Positions 10,801 to 19,828 of a DNA stretch of 47,153 nucleotides are shown here, piece by piece (positions within the stretch are counted from its first letter, which is position 1; every line of letters starts with the position of its first letter). Both the position numbers and the translations under genes were made by a program. Source of the DNA: Sphingobacteriales bacterium (GTDB taxonomy: Bacteria > Bacteroidota > Bacteroidia > Sphingobacteriales > Sphingobacteriaceae); assembly GCA_947505035.1 (NCBI GenBank), contig CANNIS010000002.1, positions 1-47,153 on the forward strand, written 5' to 3'. Below the pieces are notes generated by a model, which was not told the DNA's origin, did no database searches, and saw only the letters and a program-made list of their open reading frames with translations.

Positions 10801-10983
10801 CGTATCGGTGTTTAATAAAATGGTGCCAATGCGTGCAGCTAAGATTTGTGTTTTTCCTGTTCCCGGACCAGCAATTACTAAAACAGGGCCATCAATTTGT
10901 TCTACCGCTTTTCTTTGCGATGAATTTAAATCGGCTAATGCTTTTAAAAATTGCTCGTTATGTTTAATGGTTTCTTTATTCAT
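7819..10983 (-). CDS. UvrD/Rep-type ATP-dependent helicase fused to PD-(D/E)XK nuclease (AddB-like Fe-S staple)
   Basis: Walker A VIAGPGTGKTQILAARI, DEFQDTSGSQ, GDDDQSIFRFQGA; C-terminal GKIDKLEFFGRDVNVVDYKTGSY nuclease motif plus Cys motifs. Confidence 0.92.
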   Translation of the reverse strand: MNKETIKHNEQFLKALADLNSSQRKAVEQIDGPVLVIAGPGTGKTQILAARIGTILLNTDTQAHNILCLTYTDAGAIAMRKRLFEFIGPDAYRVNIHTFHSFCNDIIQENLTRFGKLNLEAISDLEKIDLFRKLIHNLKAGNPLKRYRGDVYYEIKRLMELFSIMKKENWSAELIQEKADAYIEDIKNAEEDSEYHKKFRYQSNRKENKKGDFKPAFQDEIDKIELLKAAAAEFNNYSELMKQAARYDFDDMITWILQAFQTDENFLLNYQERFHYFLIDEFQDTSGSQNELIRLLVNYWEEPNVFVVGDDDQSIFRFQGASVENLINYTKWYPQTLATIMLENNYRSTQNILDLAKNLIGINKERIQMPGLSKELIASHKDYKDLNIEPTIIEYENPIAEFADITEQVAQLIFQQNIAPKKIAIIYKEHQSGEELARFFQEKNIPVTTKKKVNILTIPFAQKILNILRYIALETDIPYSGDEILFQILHYDFFAINPIDIAKITVAANQHNYQNRKDKTAVRRLLNELNAKQADMFEPNSTAAMKTLSADLEYYIKESVNITLQNLFEKIITRGGILAYILKSNEKTWYMQVLSSLFNFLKEESRKNPSLGLKDFIEKIDLLKENDLSLELNKILFNENGVNFLTCHGSKGLEFEYVFLMGANKGVWEGKRGRSNSYKIPDTLFQSATEAEKQEELRRLFYVAITRAKAHLQISYVSQDLKNKPIERSLFVSEIISSANLKEQNKMVPANDLVDFFSLNFNNEDAPVSTSAIDHEWVKSRLANYSLSVTHLNNYLSCPLKYYFQNLVQVPNGKNETMTFGSAIHWALEKYFRPLQDGDEFPDQSQLISDFDWYMLKNREAFTKEQFERRTEYGHTIIPAYYKRYINHWHKIVALEKKIDHVEVNGIPIKGKIDKLEFFGRDVNVVDYKTGSYENAKKKMDGPTEKDPNGGDYWRQAVFYKILIDNYKVNDWNVISTEFDFVEPAKEVYTKSKIMILPQDVAFVTKQIETVYGKIMNQEFNTGCGKKDCSWCNFVKHNFEDASFEIPQQEEAED

Positions 10984-11073
10984 GATGCGCTTGCTGCTAT
11001 GGTATTAATATAATGATAAATTCAAATTTAACAAAGCGCTTTGTCAATTTAGGTCGAAACAAAAAAAGGCATA

Positions 11074-11102
11074 AAAAAAGTCCTACCGAAGCAGGACTTT
11101 TT
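11074..11102 (-). terminator. Intrinsic terminator after the ribonucleotide reductase gene
   Basis: aaaaaagtcctaccgaagcaggactttttt hairpin just beyond stop 11138. Confidence 0.8.
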
Positions 11103-11137
11103 AGCAATCAATATAACGGATATTGAAGGGTTTTCGA

Positions 11138-14100
11138 TTAACTACAGCCTCCTTGTGTACCGCAGTTTAAGCATTTGTAACAAGTTGCAGAACGAACCAT
11201 GATGTGTCCGCAGCTGCCACATGCTGGCGCATCTGATTGTACACCACCAGAAATATCAAATGCTGGTTTAGCGTTTGCGTATTCTGTATTGCTTACTTCT
11301 GCTTTAGGTGTTGGAGCTACTGTTTTAGGTACCATTTGATTACTTGCATCTGGATTTACATCTTCATCAATTAATTGAGGGTTACCAATCACTGCATTTT
11401 GTTCGGTGATCACATGCACTAAATCTGTTCTGTTCAGGTATTCATAACCTAACAAACGGAAGATGTAATCTATGATCGAAGTTGCACTCTTGATGTTTGC
11501 ATGTCCTGCAACCATACCAGATGGTTCAAAACGAGTGAAAGCAAATTTATCAACGAACTCTTCTAAAGGCACACCGTATTGTAAACCTACCGAAATAGCG
11601 ATTGCAAAACAGTTCATCAATGAACGGAAGGTTGCCCCTTCTTTGTGCATATCGATAAAGATTTCTCCCAATGTTCCATCTTCGTATTCACCGGTACGTA
11701 CATAAATGGTTTGTCCACCAACGGCTGCTTTTTGTGTAAAGCCTTGGCGTTTACCTGGCATGCTTTTCTTCTCTACTACGCTAGAAAGTTGGCGTTTGAA
11801 CGAAGTGTCTTTAGAACGCTCTAAGATTGCTCTTGCGGCTTCTAATACTTGCTCTGGCGTAAGATCGCTAAGTCTAACATTTGCAGCTTCGCCTAGCACT
11901 TCTTCAACCGTTTCTAATTTATCGTCTGAAGATGCTTTAGTAGATAATGGTTGAGATAATTTACAACCATCTCTGTAAAGTGCATTTGCTTTTAAGCCTA
12001 ATTCCCAACTTAATTGGTAGCAATCTTTCATTTCTTCTACAGATGCCTCGTTTGGCAAGTTGATCGTTTTTGAAATCGCACCGGATAAGAATGGTTGTGC
12101 TGCAGCCATCATTTTAATGTGACCATGTGCATGAATGTATCTTTCGCCAATTGATCCGCAACGATTAGCGCAATCAAATATTGGATAGTGTTCTTCTTTT
12201 AAATATGGCGCACCTTCAATCGTCATGGTTCCACAAACAAAAATGTTTGCTTCTGCAATTTGATTTTTAGAAAATCCTAAGGCTTGTAATAAATTAAAGT
12301 TTGGAGAATTGTATTGCTCTGGTTTAAATCCTAAACGCTTGATGCAATCTTCGCCTAATGCCCAAATATTAAATCCAAAACTAATTTCGAATGCCGAAAC
12401 CATTCCTTTATCTACTCTTTCTAAATCGTCTTGCGTAAATCCTTTGGCAGCTAATGAATCAAAGTTAATGTGCGGTGCACCTTTGATGGTTGCATAACCT
12501 TTTGCATAATTTACAATGGTTGTAATTTGATGCTCGTCGTAACCTAAGTTTCTTAAAGCAGCTGGAACCGCCAAGTTGATAATTTTGAAATAACCACCAC
12601 CCGATAATTTTTTAAATTTCACTAAAGCGAAATCTGGCTCGATACCGGTAGTATCGCAATCCATTACTAAACCAATTGTTCCTGTTGGAGCAATTACAGT
12701 TGTTTGTGCATTGCGGTAACCATGTTTCTCGCCTAATTCTACTGCTTTGTCCCAAGCATTACATGCTGCAGATAATAAATAATCTGGGCAATATTTTGGA
12801 TCAATTCCGATAGGTGCAATTTCTAAACCTTCGTATGCATCAGTTGTATTGTATGCTGCATAACGGTGATTACGCATCACGCGCATCATGTGGTTTTTAT
12901 TTTCTTGGTATTTGCTGAAAGTGCCTAATTCTCTAGCCATTTCAGCTGAAGTTGCGTAAGCAACACCCGTCATGATTGCGGTAATTGCACCACCAATTGC
13001 ACGACCTTTATCGCTATCGTAAGGAATACCAGCAACCATTAACATAGAACCTAAGTTAGCATAACCTAAACCTAAAGTTCTGTAGTCGTAAGATAATTGT
13101 GCTACTTCTTTCGATGGGAATTGCGCCATCAATACAGAAATTTCTAACACCATGGTCCAGATTCTGCAAATGTGTTCGAATCCTTTTACGTCAAACTCTA
13201 ACGTTTTTTCGTTAAAGAAATGGCGAAGGTTTACAGAGGCTAAATTACAAGCTGTATTATCTAAGAACATGTATTCAGAACATGGGTTAGACGCATTGAT
13301 TCGACCACCTTCTGGGCAAGTATGCCATTCGTTAATAGTGGTATCGTATTGTACTCCTGGATCTGCACAAGCCCAAGCAGCAAATGCAACATCGTTCCAT
13401 AATTTTTCTGAAGGAATTGAACCAATTGGCTTACCTGTTGTGCGCGCAATTAAATCCCAATTTTTTCCTTCTTTTAATGCATGGAAAAAAGTATTTGGAA
13501 TACGAATAGAGTTATTAGAGTTTTGGCCAGCTACTGTACGGTAAGCTTCTCCTTCGTAATCTGAAGAATAACCAGCTGCAATTAATGCCGCAACTTTTTT
13601 CTCTTCTTCTACTTTCCAGTTTACAAAACTTTCAATTTCTGGATGGTCTAAGTCTAAGCAAACCATTTTAGCTGCACGACGTGTGGTACCACCCGATTTA
13701 ATCGCACCCGCAGCGCGGTCACCAATTTTTAAGAAAGAAATTAATCCAGAAGAGTGACCTCCGCCAGATAATTTTTCGCTCTCGCCTCTAATTTTAGAGA
13801 AGTTGGTTCCTACACCCGATCCGTATTTAAAAATTCTTGCTTCGCGAACCCATAAGTCCATAATACCGCCTTCGTTTACCAAGTCATCATCAACTGATAA
13901 AATAAAACAAGCATGTGGTTGCGGTCTTTCGTAAGCAGAAGTAGATTTGCTTAATTTTTCTGTTTTAGGATCTACGTAGTAGTGTCCTTGTGGTTTACCG
14001 GTAATTTGGTAAGAGCTATGTAAGCCTGTGTTGAACCATTGTGGCGAGTTTGGTGCCGCTAATTGTCCAACAATTGTGTATACTATTTCATCGTAAAAAA

Positions 14101-14449
14101 CTTGCGCATCGTCGTTAGTTGCAAAATAACCGTAACGTTTTCCCCAGTCCATCCAGCAATTTGCCATACGGTGTGCTACTTGTTTGATGGATCTTTCACC
14201 CCCTAAAGAACCATCTGCTTGAGGCACGCCAGCTTTACGGAAATATTTTTGAGCTAAAATATCCGTTGCTACTTGTGACCATGTGTTTGGTACTTCTACA
14301 TCATTCATTTCAAATACTGCATCACCTGCAGGATTTCTAATAACGGATGTTCTTTTTTCGTAGGTAAATAAATCGTAAGCTGTTAGGCCTTTTTTTGTGA
14401 AAAATCTGTCGATTTTCATTCCTTTTCCTGTTGTCTCTTTTTTGCTCAT
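11138..14449 (-). CDS. nrdJ: Adenosylcobalamin-dependent (class II) ribonucleoside-diphosphate reductase
   Basis: 1103 aa; [50 protein letters not shown]-terminal zinc-ribbon-like [27 protein letters not shown]. Confidence 0.95.
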   Translation of the reverse strand: MSKKETTGKGMKIDRFFTKKGLTAYDLFTYEKRTSVIRNPAGDAVFEMNDVEVPNTWSQVATDILAQKYFRKAGVPQADGSLGGERSIKQVAHRMANCWMDWGKRYGYFATNDDAQVFYDEIVYTIVGQLAAPNSPQWFNTGLHSSYQITGKPQGHYYVDPKTEKLSKSTSAYERPQPHACFILSVDDDLVNEGGIMDLWVREARIFKYGSGVGTNFSKIRGESEKLSGGGHSSGLISFLKIGDRAAGAIKSGGTTRRAAKMVCLDLDHPEIESFVNWKVEEEKKVAALIAAGYSSDYEGEAYRTVAGQNSNNSIRIPNTFFHALKEGKNWDLIARTTGKPIGSIPSEKLWNDVAFAAWACADPGVQYDTTINEWHTCPEGGRINASNPCSEYMFLDNTACNLASVNLRHFFNEKTLEFDVKGFEHICRIWTMVLEISVLMAQFPSKEVAQLSYDYRTLGLGYANLGSMLMVAGIPYDSDKGRAIGGAITAIMTGVAYATSAEMARELGTFSKYQENKNHMMRVMRNHRYAAYNTTDAYEGLEIAPIGIDPKYCPDYLLSAACNAWDKAVELGEKHGYRNAQTTVIAPTGTIGLVMDCDTTGIEPDFALVKFKKLSGGGYFKIINLAVPAALRNLGYDEHQITTIVNYAKGYATIKGAPHINFDSLAAKGFTQDDLERVDKGMVSAFEISFGFNIWALGEDCIKRLGFKPEQYNSPNFNLLQALGFSKNQIAEANIFVCGTMTIEGAPYLKEEHYPIFDCANRCGSIGERYIHAHGHIKMMAAAQPFLSGAISKTINLPNEASVEEMKDCYQLSWELGLKANALYRDGCKLSQPLSTKASSDDKLETVEEVLGEAANVRLSDLTPEQVLEAARAILERSKDTSFKRQLSSVVEKKSMPGKRQGFTQKAAVGGQTIYVRTGEYEDGTLGEIFIDMHKEGATFRSLMNCFAIAISVGLQYGVPLEEFVDKFAFTRFEPSGMVAGHANIKSATSIIDYIFRLLGYEYLNRTDLVHVITEQNAVIGNPQLIDEDVNPDASNQMVPKTVAPTPKAEVSNTEYANAKPAFDISGGVQSDAPACGSCGHIMVRSATCYKCLNCGTQGGCS

Positions 14450-14508
14450 TGGGGTATCTTGTAAAAAAATTAAAAAAATTGATTAAAAAAATATTGGGGG
14501 TTTTTGAA

Positions 14509-14540
14509 CAAATTTAACTTTAAGAGTACCTGCTGTCAAA
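14509..14540 (-). promoter_or_regulatory. Predicted nrdJ promoter, TTTG-N20-TAAATTTG
   Basis: Minus strand TTTG (plus CAAA 14537-14540), 20-nt spacer, TAAATTTG (plus CAAATTTA 14509-14516); exact match to Bacteroidota -33/-7 consensus. Confidence 0.75.
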
Positions 14541-14546
14541 AATGAG

Positions 14547-14633
14547 TTTTCCACATTGCATCTAATAAAACAGCTCCTAATAAAACAAACTCATATAAAC
14601 AGCTGTTTATTAAGGGCTAATGTCTGTGGAAAA
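14547..14633. promoter_or_regulatory. Two inverted DnaA-box-like 9-mers flanking an inner inverted repeat, upstream of nrdJ promoter
   Basis: TTTTCCACA 14547-14555 and TGTGGAAAA 14625-14633; inner TAATAAAACAGCT 14563-14575 / AGCTGTTTATTA 14601-14612. Confidence 0.5.
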
Positions 14634-14637
14634 GAAT

Positions 14638-14675
14638 AAAAATTGCGGTAAAAACTGTCTAATTTCGCGATTTTT
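14638..14675 (-). terminator. Candidate weak terminator after pyk
   Basis: aaaaattgcg ... cgcgattttt (one mismatch) just past the pyk stop, with T-rich 3' arm on minus strand. Confidence 0.4.
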
Positions 14676-14679
14676 CTAA

Positions 14680-16110
14680 CTACTTGATAACGCTTACTTT
14701 AATCGTATTGGTCCGTCCACTTCGACCAATTGGCGTGCTGGCGGTATTCACAATTACTTGTCCTTTTTTAACCAATTTGGTTTTTTTCAGTATGCCGTTT
14801 ACATCTAAAATAGTTTGATCGGTACTAACAAATTTATCGTAGAAATAACCCCTTACTCCCCAAACTAAACTGAGGGTACATAATAACGATTGATTAGTTG
14901 TAAAAATAAGGGTTAAGGCTTTGGGTCGGTGACTAGAAATTTTAAAGGCAGTATAACCCGAATGCGTCATGGATGCAATACCTACCGCATCGTTTTGTTG
15001 AGCAATAATACAGGCAGTATAGCAAACCGTGTCTGATAAAAAAGTCGGTGAATTTTTTGCCGGGCTGTGCATTTGCTCATAAGGGTAACTGGTACTTTCT
15101 ACTTTATTGATAATTTGTTGCATTGCAGCAATTACTTCTATAGGATAAGCTCCCACAGATGTTTCCCCGCTTAACATAACCGCATCGGCACCATCTAATA
15201 CAGAGTTGGCTACATCGTTTACTTCTGCTCGTGTTGGTCTGGCATTGGTAATCATACTTTCCATCATTTGGGTAGCAATAATTACTGGCTTAGCTTGTTC
15301 CATACATTTTTTAGCAATCATTTTTTGAATGATTGGTAAATCTTCCATTGGGCATTCCACCCCCAGATCACCTCTGGCAACCATCACGCCATCTGTTGCG
15401 GCAATAATCGCATCAATATTTATTAAGGCTTCGGGCTTTTCAATTTTAGCAATTACCCTCGATGTGCTTCCGCGTTTTTTAATAATTTCTTTTAATTCTA
15501 TAATGTCTTTGGTTTCTCTTACAAAAGATAATCCGATCCACTCAATATTATGTTTTAATATAAAGTCTAAATCTTTTAAATCTTTAGGAGTTAAACTTGG
15601 AATAGATACTTTGGTGTCGGGTAAATTCACACCTTTGTTTGAAGATAAAATGCCACCATAAATTACCTTCACTTTAACCGCATCTCTTTTATTTGATTCA
15701 ATTACTTTGAATTGTAATTTACCATCATCTAATAAAATAGTTTCGCCTGCTTTTACATCTTTAGGGAATGCTTGGTAAGAAATATAAAGCTTCTCCCCAT
15801 TGCCTATACAGGCTTTGGTGGTCATTGTTAAAATCTGATTTTTCTTTAACAGCACGCCATTATTTTCCATTTCGCCAACCCTAATTTTTGGGCCTTGTAA
15901 ATCGGCCAGAATTCCAACGTGTGTTTTATGTTTTTTATTGATTTCTCGAATGGTTTGAATTAACTTTAAAAGATCTTCGTGTTTACCATGAGAAAAATTA
16001 ATTCTGCAGATATCCATTCCAGCTTTAATCATTTTCAACAAAACTTCTTTCGAAGAAGAAGCTGGGCCTAATGTTGCAACAATTTTTGTTCTATTGTGGT
16101 AATTTTTCAT
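14680..16110 (-). CDS. pyk: Pyruvate kinase
   Basis: NRTKIVATLGPASSSKEVLLKMIKAGMDICRINFSHG; MVARGDLGVECP; IIATQMMESMI. Confidence 0.96.
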   Translation of the reverse strand: MKNYHNRTKIVATLGPASSSKEVLLKMIKAGMDICRINFSHGKHEDLLKLIQTIREINKKHKTHVGILADLQGPKIRVGEMENNGVLLKKNQILTMTTKACIGNGEKLYISYQAFPKDVKAGETILLDDGKLQFKVIESNKRDAVKVKVIYGGILSSNKGVNLPDTKVSIPSLTPKDLKDLDFILKHNIEWIGLSFVRETKDIIELKEIIKKRGSTSRVIAKIEKPEALINIDAIIAATDGVMVARGDLGVECPMEDLPIIQKMIAKKCMEQAKPVIIATQMMESMITNARPTRAEVNDVANSVLDGADAVMLSGETSVGAYPIEVIAAMQQIINKVESTSYPYEQMHSPAKNSPTFLSDTVCYTACIIAQQNDAVGIASMTHSGYTAFKISSHRPKALTLIFTTNQSLLCTLSLVWGVRGYFYDKFVSTDQTILDVNGILKKTKLVKKGQVIVNTASTPIGRSGRTNTIKVSVIK

Positions 16111-16196
16111 GAGATATTGGATTCAAATATGGGTTGAATGTACAGCTAATTATTTTTCAAAATTAACTTTTTTATTTGAAAGTGTAAAAAGTACAC

Positions 16197-16670
16197 TTAG
16201 AATATTAAAAAGTTATCTTTTGATTTTAAGGAATTAGGGTCAATCGCATAGGCTGTTTGAATAATATCTATTTGGTTCAAAGCTTTTATAAAGTCTTTTT
16301 CGTCTTGTTTGTTCATTTCTGGGGTGCAAAGCATAAAAAAGTCTATTTCTTTAATTTCGGGCGCGAGAAAACCGCTAGTGGCATTATTGGGCAATATATA
16401 AAGATCGCCCTCTAAAGCTTCTATTTTATGCCTAAAAGAAGCGATTTCAAAACGGTCCCCTTGGTCGTTAAAAATGGGCAAATCTTTTTCTTCTCTAATA
16501 AATTGGAGGCCTAAATACTTATTAATAAACCAACAAAGTCGATAATCTCGACAAGCAGCCGCAATGCCAATAAGGCCAAAGTCGTACTCGGGTTCTATTC
16601 TTAAGATTTTTTTGCTCAACTTATTGCGTTTTAATTTGTCTAAAATATAAAAAAACCATACTATTGACAA
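16197..16670 (-). CDS. IPExxxVDY family protein (start codon uncertain)
   Basis: EPEYDFGLIGIAAACRDYRLCWFINKYLGL matches this Bacteroidota family; lies next to pyk. The N-terminal ~25 aa may be over-extended. Confidence 0.75.
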   Translation of the reverse strand: MSIVWFFYILDKLKRNKLSKKILRIEPEYDFGLIGIAAACRDYRLCWFINKYLGLQFIREEKDLPIFNDQGDRFEIASFRHKIEALEGDLYILPNNATSGFLAPEIKEIDFFMLCTPEMNKQDEKDFIKALNQIDIIQTAYAIDPNSLKSKDNFLIF

Positions 16671-16714
16671 AATAAACGCTCAAAATAGCCCTGAAATCAA
16701 GGAAAAAATAAAAG

Positions 16715-16746
16715 TTTGATTATTTGTTATAATATTTTTTTCTTTG
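16715..16746 (+). promoter_or_regulatory. Predicted acpP-fabF promoter
   Basis: TTTG (16715-16718) - N20 - TTTCTTTG (16739-16746), one mismatch to TAnnTTTG; 33 nt before ATG. Confidence 0.5.
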
Positions 16747-16779
16747 CACTAAATTAGTAAAACCTTAAAAATTAAAATT

Positions 16780-17016
16780 ATGTCAGATATTGCATCAAGA
16801 GTAAAGGCAATTATTGTAGAAAAATTAGGTGTTGATGAAAGTGAAGTTACACCAGAAGCAAGTTTTACAAACGACTTAGGTGCCGATTCATTGGACACTG
16901 TAGAGTTAATTATGGAATTCGAAAAAGAATTTAACGTTGCTATTCCAGACGAACAAGCGGAAACTATCGGCACAGTTGGTCAAGCAGTTTCTTATTTAGA
17001 AAAAAACGTTAAGTAA
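16780..17016 (+). CDS. acpP: Acyl carrier protein
   Basis: 78 aa with [19 protein letters not shown] phosphopantetheine site. Confidence 0.97.
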   Translation: MSDIASRVKAIIVEKLGVDESEVTPEASFTNDLGADSLDTVELIMEFEKEFNVAIPDEQAETIGTVGQAVSYLEKNVK

Positions 17017-17022
17017 ATCTTA

Positions 17023-18273
17023 ATGGAACTTAAAAGAGTAGTAGTTACAGGGTTAGGTGCACTAACTCCGCTCGGCAATACTGTTCCAGAATTCTGGAAT
17101 AATTTGATCGCCGGAGTTAGTGGAGCCGGTCCTATTACTCGTTTCGATGCTTCCAAATTCAAAACACAATTTGCTTGTGAATTGAAAAATTTCAATCCGG
17201 AAGATTTCATGGATAGAAAAGAAGCTAGAAAGCTCGATCCTTTTGTACAGTATGCCATGGCATCTGTCGATGAAGCGGTAAAAGATGCAAAGATTGATTT
17301 TACTACCTTAAATCCTGATAGAGCCGGAGTGATCTGGGGTTCAGGTATTGGTGGATTAAGAACATTCATTGACGAAATTACAGAATTCAACAAAGGAGAT
17401 GGTACGCCAAGGTTCAATCCATTTTTTATCCCCAAAATGATTATTGATATTGCTCCAGGGCATATCTCTATAAAATATGGCCTCAGGGGGCCAAACTTTG
17501 CAACCGTTTCTGCTTGCGCATCTTCCACTAACGCGATCATCGATGCTTATAATTATATAAGATTAGGGATGGCCGATTTAATGGTAGCTGGTGGTTCAGA
17601 AGCGGGTGTGAACGAAGCGTCGGTTGGTGGTTTCAATGCCATGCACGCGCTATCTACCCGAAATGATTCTCCAGAAACTGCATCCAGACCGTTTGACCTC
17701 GACAGAGAAGGATTTGTTATTGGCGAAGGTGCTGGTGCATTAATATTAGAAGAATACCAACATGCCATTAATCGCGGCGCCACTATTTATGCAGAAATTG
17801 CAGGTGGTGGAATGTCTGCAGATGCAAATCATATTACTGCTCCACATCCAGAAGGCTTGGGCGCTTTAAATGTTATGAAAAATGCATTGAGCGACGCAAA
17901 CATGACTCCGCAAGATATTGATTATATTAATGTTCACGGCACATCAACTCCGCTAGGAGATATCAGTGAAGCTACTGCAATTATCAGGTTATTTGGAGAT
18001 AGAGCATTTGAAGTTAACATTAGTTCTACAAAATCGATGACTGGCCATTTACTTGGAGCCGCAGGTGTCATCGAAACAATCGCATCTATTTTATCTGTTA
18101 AAAATAATATTGTTCCTCCAACAATCAATCATTTTACAGACGACCCTCAATTTGACCCTCGTTTAAATCTGACTTTTAACAAAGCACAACACAGAGAAGT
18201 TCGCGCTGCACTGAGTAACACTTTTGGTTTCGGTGGACATAATGCTTCTGTAATTGTAAAAAAGTTTGACTAA
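17023..18273 (+). CDS. fabF: Beta-ketoacyl-ACP synthase II
   Basis: VVVTGLGALTPLGNTVPEFWNNL; VSACASSTNAI active site; SNTFGFGGHNASVI. Confidence 0.97.
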   Translation: MELKRVVVTGLGALTPLGNTVPEFWNNLIAGVSGAGPITRFDASKFKTQFACELKNFNPEDFMDRKEARKLDPFVQYAMASVDEAVKDAKIDFTTLNPDRAGVIWGSGIGGLRTFIDEITEFNKGDGTPRFNPFFIPKMIIDIAPGHISIKYGLRGPNFATVSACASSTNAIIDAYNYIRLGMADLMVAGGSEAGVNEASVGGFNAMHALSTRNDSPETASRPFDLDREGFVIGEGAGALILEEYQHAINRGATIYAEIAGGGMSADANHITAPHPEGLGALNVMKNALSDANMTPQDIDYINVHGTSTPLGDISEATAIIRLFGDRAFEVNISSTKSMTGHLLGAAGVIETIASILSVKNNIVPPTINHFTDDPQFDPRLNLTFNKAQHREVRAALSNTFGFGGHNASVIVKKFD

Positions 18274-18345
18274 TTTCTTAACGATCATTTTTTTTAGTTT
18301 TTTCAATAAGTCTAGTTCCTTTAGGAAGGCACAATCTGATTTTAT

Positions 18346-19074
18346 ATGCCAATAGGGTTTTTAAAATTATATACATCTGTTGATCGCAAAGAACTTAAAG
18401 CATTAAGAAACATTCTTGGCTTCATTCCGGGAAATCATGCGCTTTATCGATTGGCATTAAGACATAAATCCGTTGCCAACGACATCAACAATAAAGGCAT
18501 AAAAAATAGCAACGAACGATTAGAGTTTTTAGGAGATGCTATATTGGGCTCGGTTGTAGCCGATGTGCTTTTTAAAAAATTTCCATATAAAGACGAGGGC
18601 TTTTTAACAGAAATGCGTTCAAAGCTTGTTAACCGTGCGCACCTAAATCAATTGTCGAAAAAAATGGGTATTGCAGATTTAATTAATTATGATGCAAAAA
18701 TAACCAATCAAGGGAATAAAAACTCCTCGCTTTTTGGCGATGCTTTTGAAGCAATGATTGGTGCAATTTATTTAGACAAAGGCTATCGCGTAACACAAAG
18801 ATTTATTATCAATAGAATTTTAAATACGCATGTAGATATTTCCAAATTAGCAGAAACAGAGTCGAACTACAAAAGTAGGTTATTGGAGTGGGCGCAAAAA
18901 GAAGGTAAAGAAGTAGTATTCGAAGTGATCGAAGACAAATCGCTAGGACAGTCGCGCTTGTTCAGCATAAGGGCTATGGTAGATGGTATTGATACCGGAT
19001 TAGGCCAAGATTACAGCAAAAAAAATGCAGAAAAAAATGCAGCAGAAAAATCATGTCAATATTTAAATATTTAA
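18346..19074 (+). CDS. rnc: Ribonuclease III
   Basis: NERLEFLGDAILGSVVADVLF signature; C-terminal dsRBD; follows fabF. Confidence 0.95.
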   Translation: MPIGFLKLYTSVDRKELKALRNILGFIPGNHALYRLALRHKSVANDINNKGIKNSNERLEFLGDAILGSVVADVLFKKFPYKDEGFLTEMRSKLVNRAHLNQLSKKMGIADLINYDAKITNQGNKNSSLFGDAFEAMIGAIYLDKGYRVTQRFIINRILNTHVDISKLAETESNYKSRLLEWAQKEGKEVVFEVIEDKSLGQSRLFSIRAMVDGIDTGLGQDYSKKNAEKNAAEKSCQYLNI

Positions 19075-19075
19075 T

Positions 19076-19828
19076 ATGAGAAAAATAGCAGGCGCCATAT
19101 ATTTATTTTATAGTCTGTCTGTTTTTTTTGCCGTCATGTTTTTACTATTACCATTTTTTTTACTCTTCAGTTTATTGCCCTCAAAAATTTCTTATCCATT
19201 ATTATTTTCATGCATTCGCTTGTGGTCGTGGATAACGATGACATTTATTTTTATTAAAATCAATACCCATAAAAATCCTAAGTGGGATAAAAATAAATCT
19301 TATATATATATTGGAAACCATGGTTCGTATTTAGATGCGCCGGCTGTAATCCTATCTACACCTAGTATTTTCAAGCCATTGGGGAAAATAGAAATGGCCA
19401 AGTTTCCGGTATTTGGATGGATCTACAAAAAAATGGTCATCATGGTAGATCGAAAAGATAAAGAAAGTAGGGCGGCAAGTGTGACCGCTTTGAAAGCAGA
19501 ATTAAATGCGGGTATGTCTATACTCTTATTTCCAGAAGGTACCATGAATACTTCAGAATTAATGCTTAAAGATTTTTATGATGGCGCGTTTAAAATTTCT
19601 ATAGAAACGCAAACACCCATTGCCCCCATGTTATTACTAAATGCAAAAAAAATGCTTCCTCGCAAACAGCCTTTAATGTTCAGTCCGGGAGTTTTACAGG
19701 TTATCTGTGCAGATATTATTTCGCCAGAAAGCTATACGATGGACAACGTGGAGGCTTATAAACAAGCAGTTTTTAATGCGATGAATAATCAACTCATCCA
19801 GTTTCAGCATGATGACAAAATCGACTAA
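19076..19828 (+). CDS. Lysophospholipid acyltransferase (PlsC-like)
   Basis: NHGSYLDAP (NHxxxxD) and FPEGTMNTSE motifs. Confidence 0.9.
   Translation: MRKIAGAIYLFYSLSVFFAVMFLLLPFFLLFSLLPSKISYPLLFSCIRLWSWITMTFIFIKINTHKNPKWDKNKSYIYIGNHGSYLDAPAVILSTPSIFKPLGKIEMAKFPVFGWIYKKMVIMVDRKDKESRAASVTALKAELNAGMSILLFPEGTMNTSELMLKDFYDGAFKISIETQTPIAPMLLLNAKKMLPRKQPLMFSPGVLQVICADIISPESYTMDNVEAYKQAVFNAMNNQLIQFQHDDKID

Noticed and set aside
14450-14680. Cobalamin riboswitch upstream of the B12-dependent RNR
   Set aside because: I could not find the B12-box core (AGYCAGGAGACCTGCC-like) or GCCACTG; a consensus promoter lies only ~60 nt from the start codon, leaving no room. A cmsearch with the cobalamin model would settle it.
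16180-16198. AAGTGTA-aaaag-TACACTT inverted repeat at the IPExxxVDY stop codon
   Set aside because: Short, AT-rich and without a T-tract; this kind of dyad is expected by chance in such AT-rich sequence.
16992-18128. Minus-strand ORFs opposite acpP/fabF (16992-17540, 17553-17783, 17934-18128)
   Set aside because: Shadow ORFs of the highly conserved fabF.
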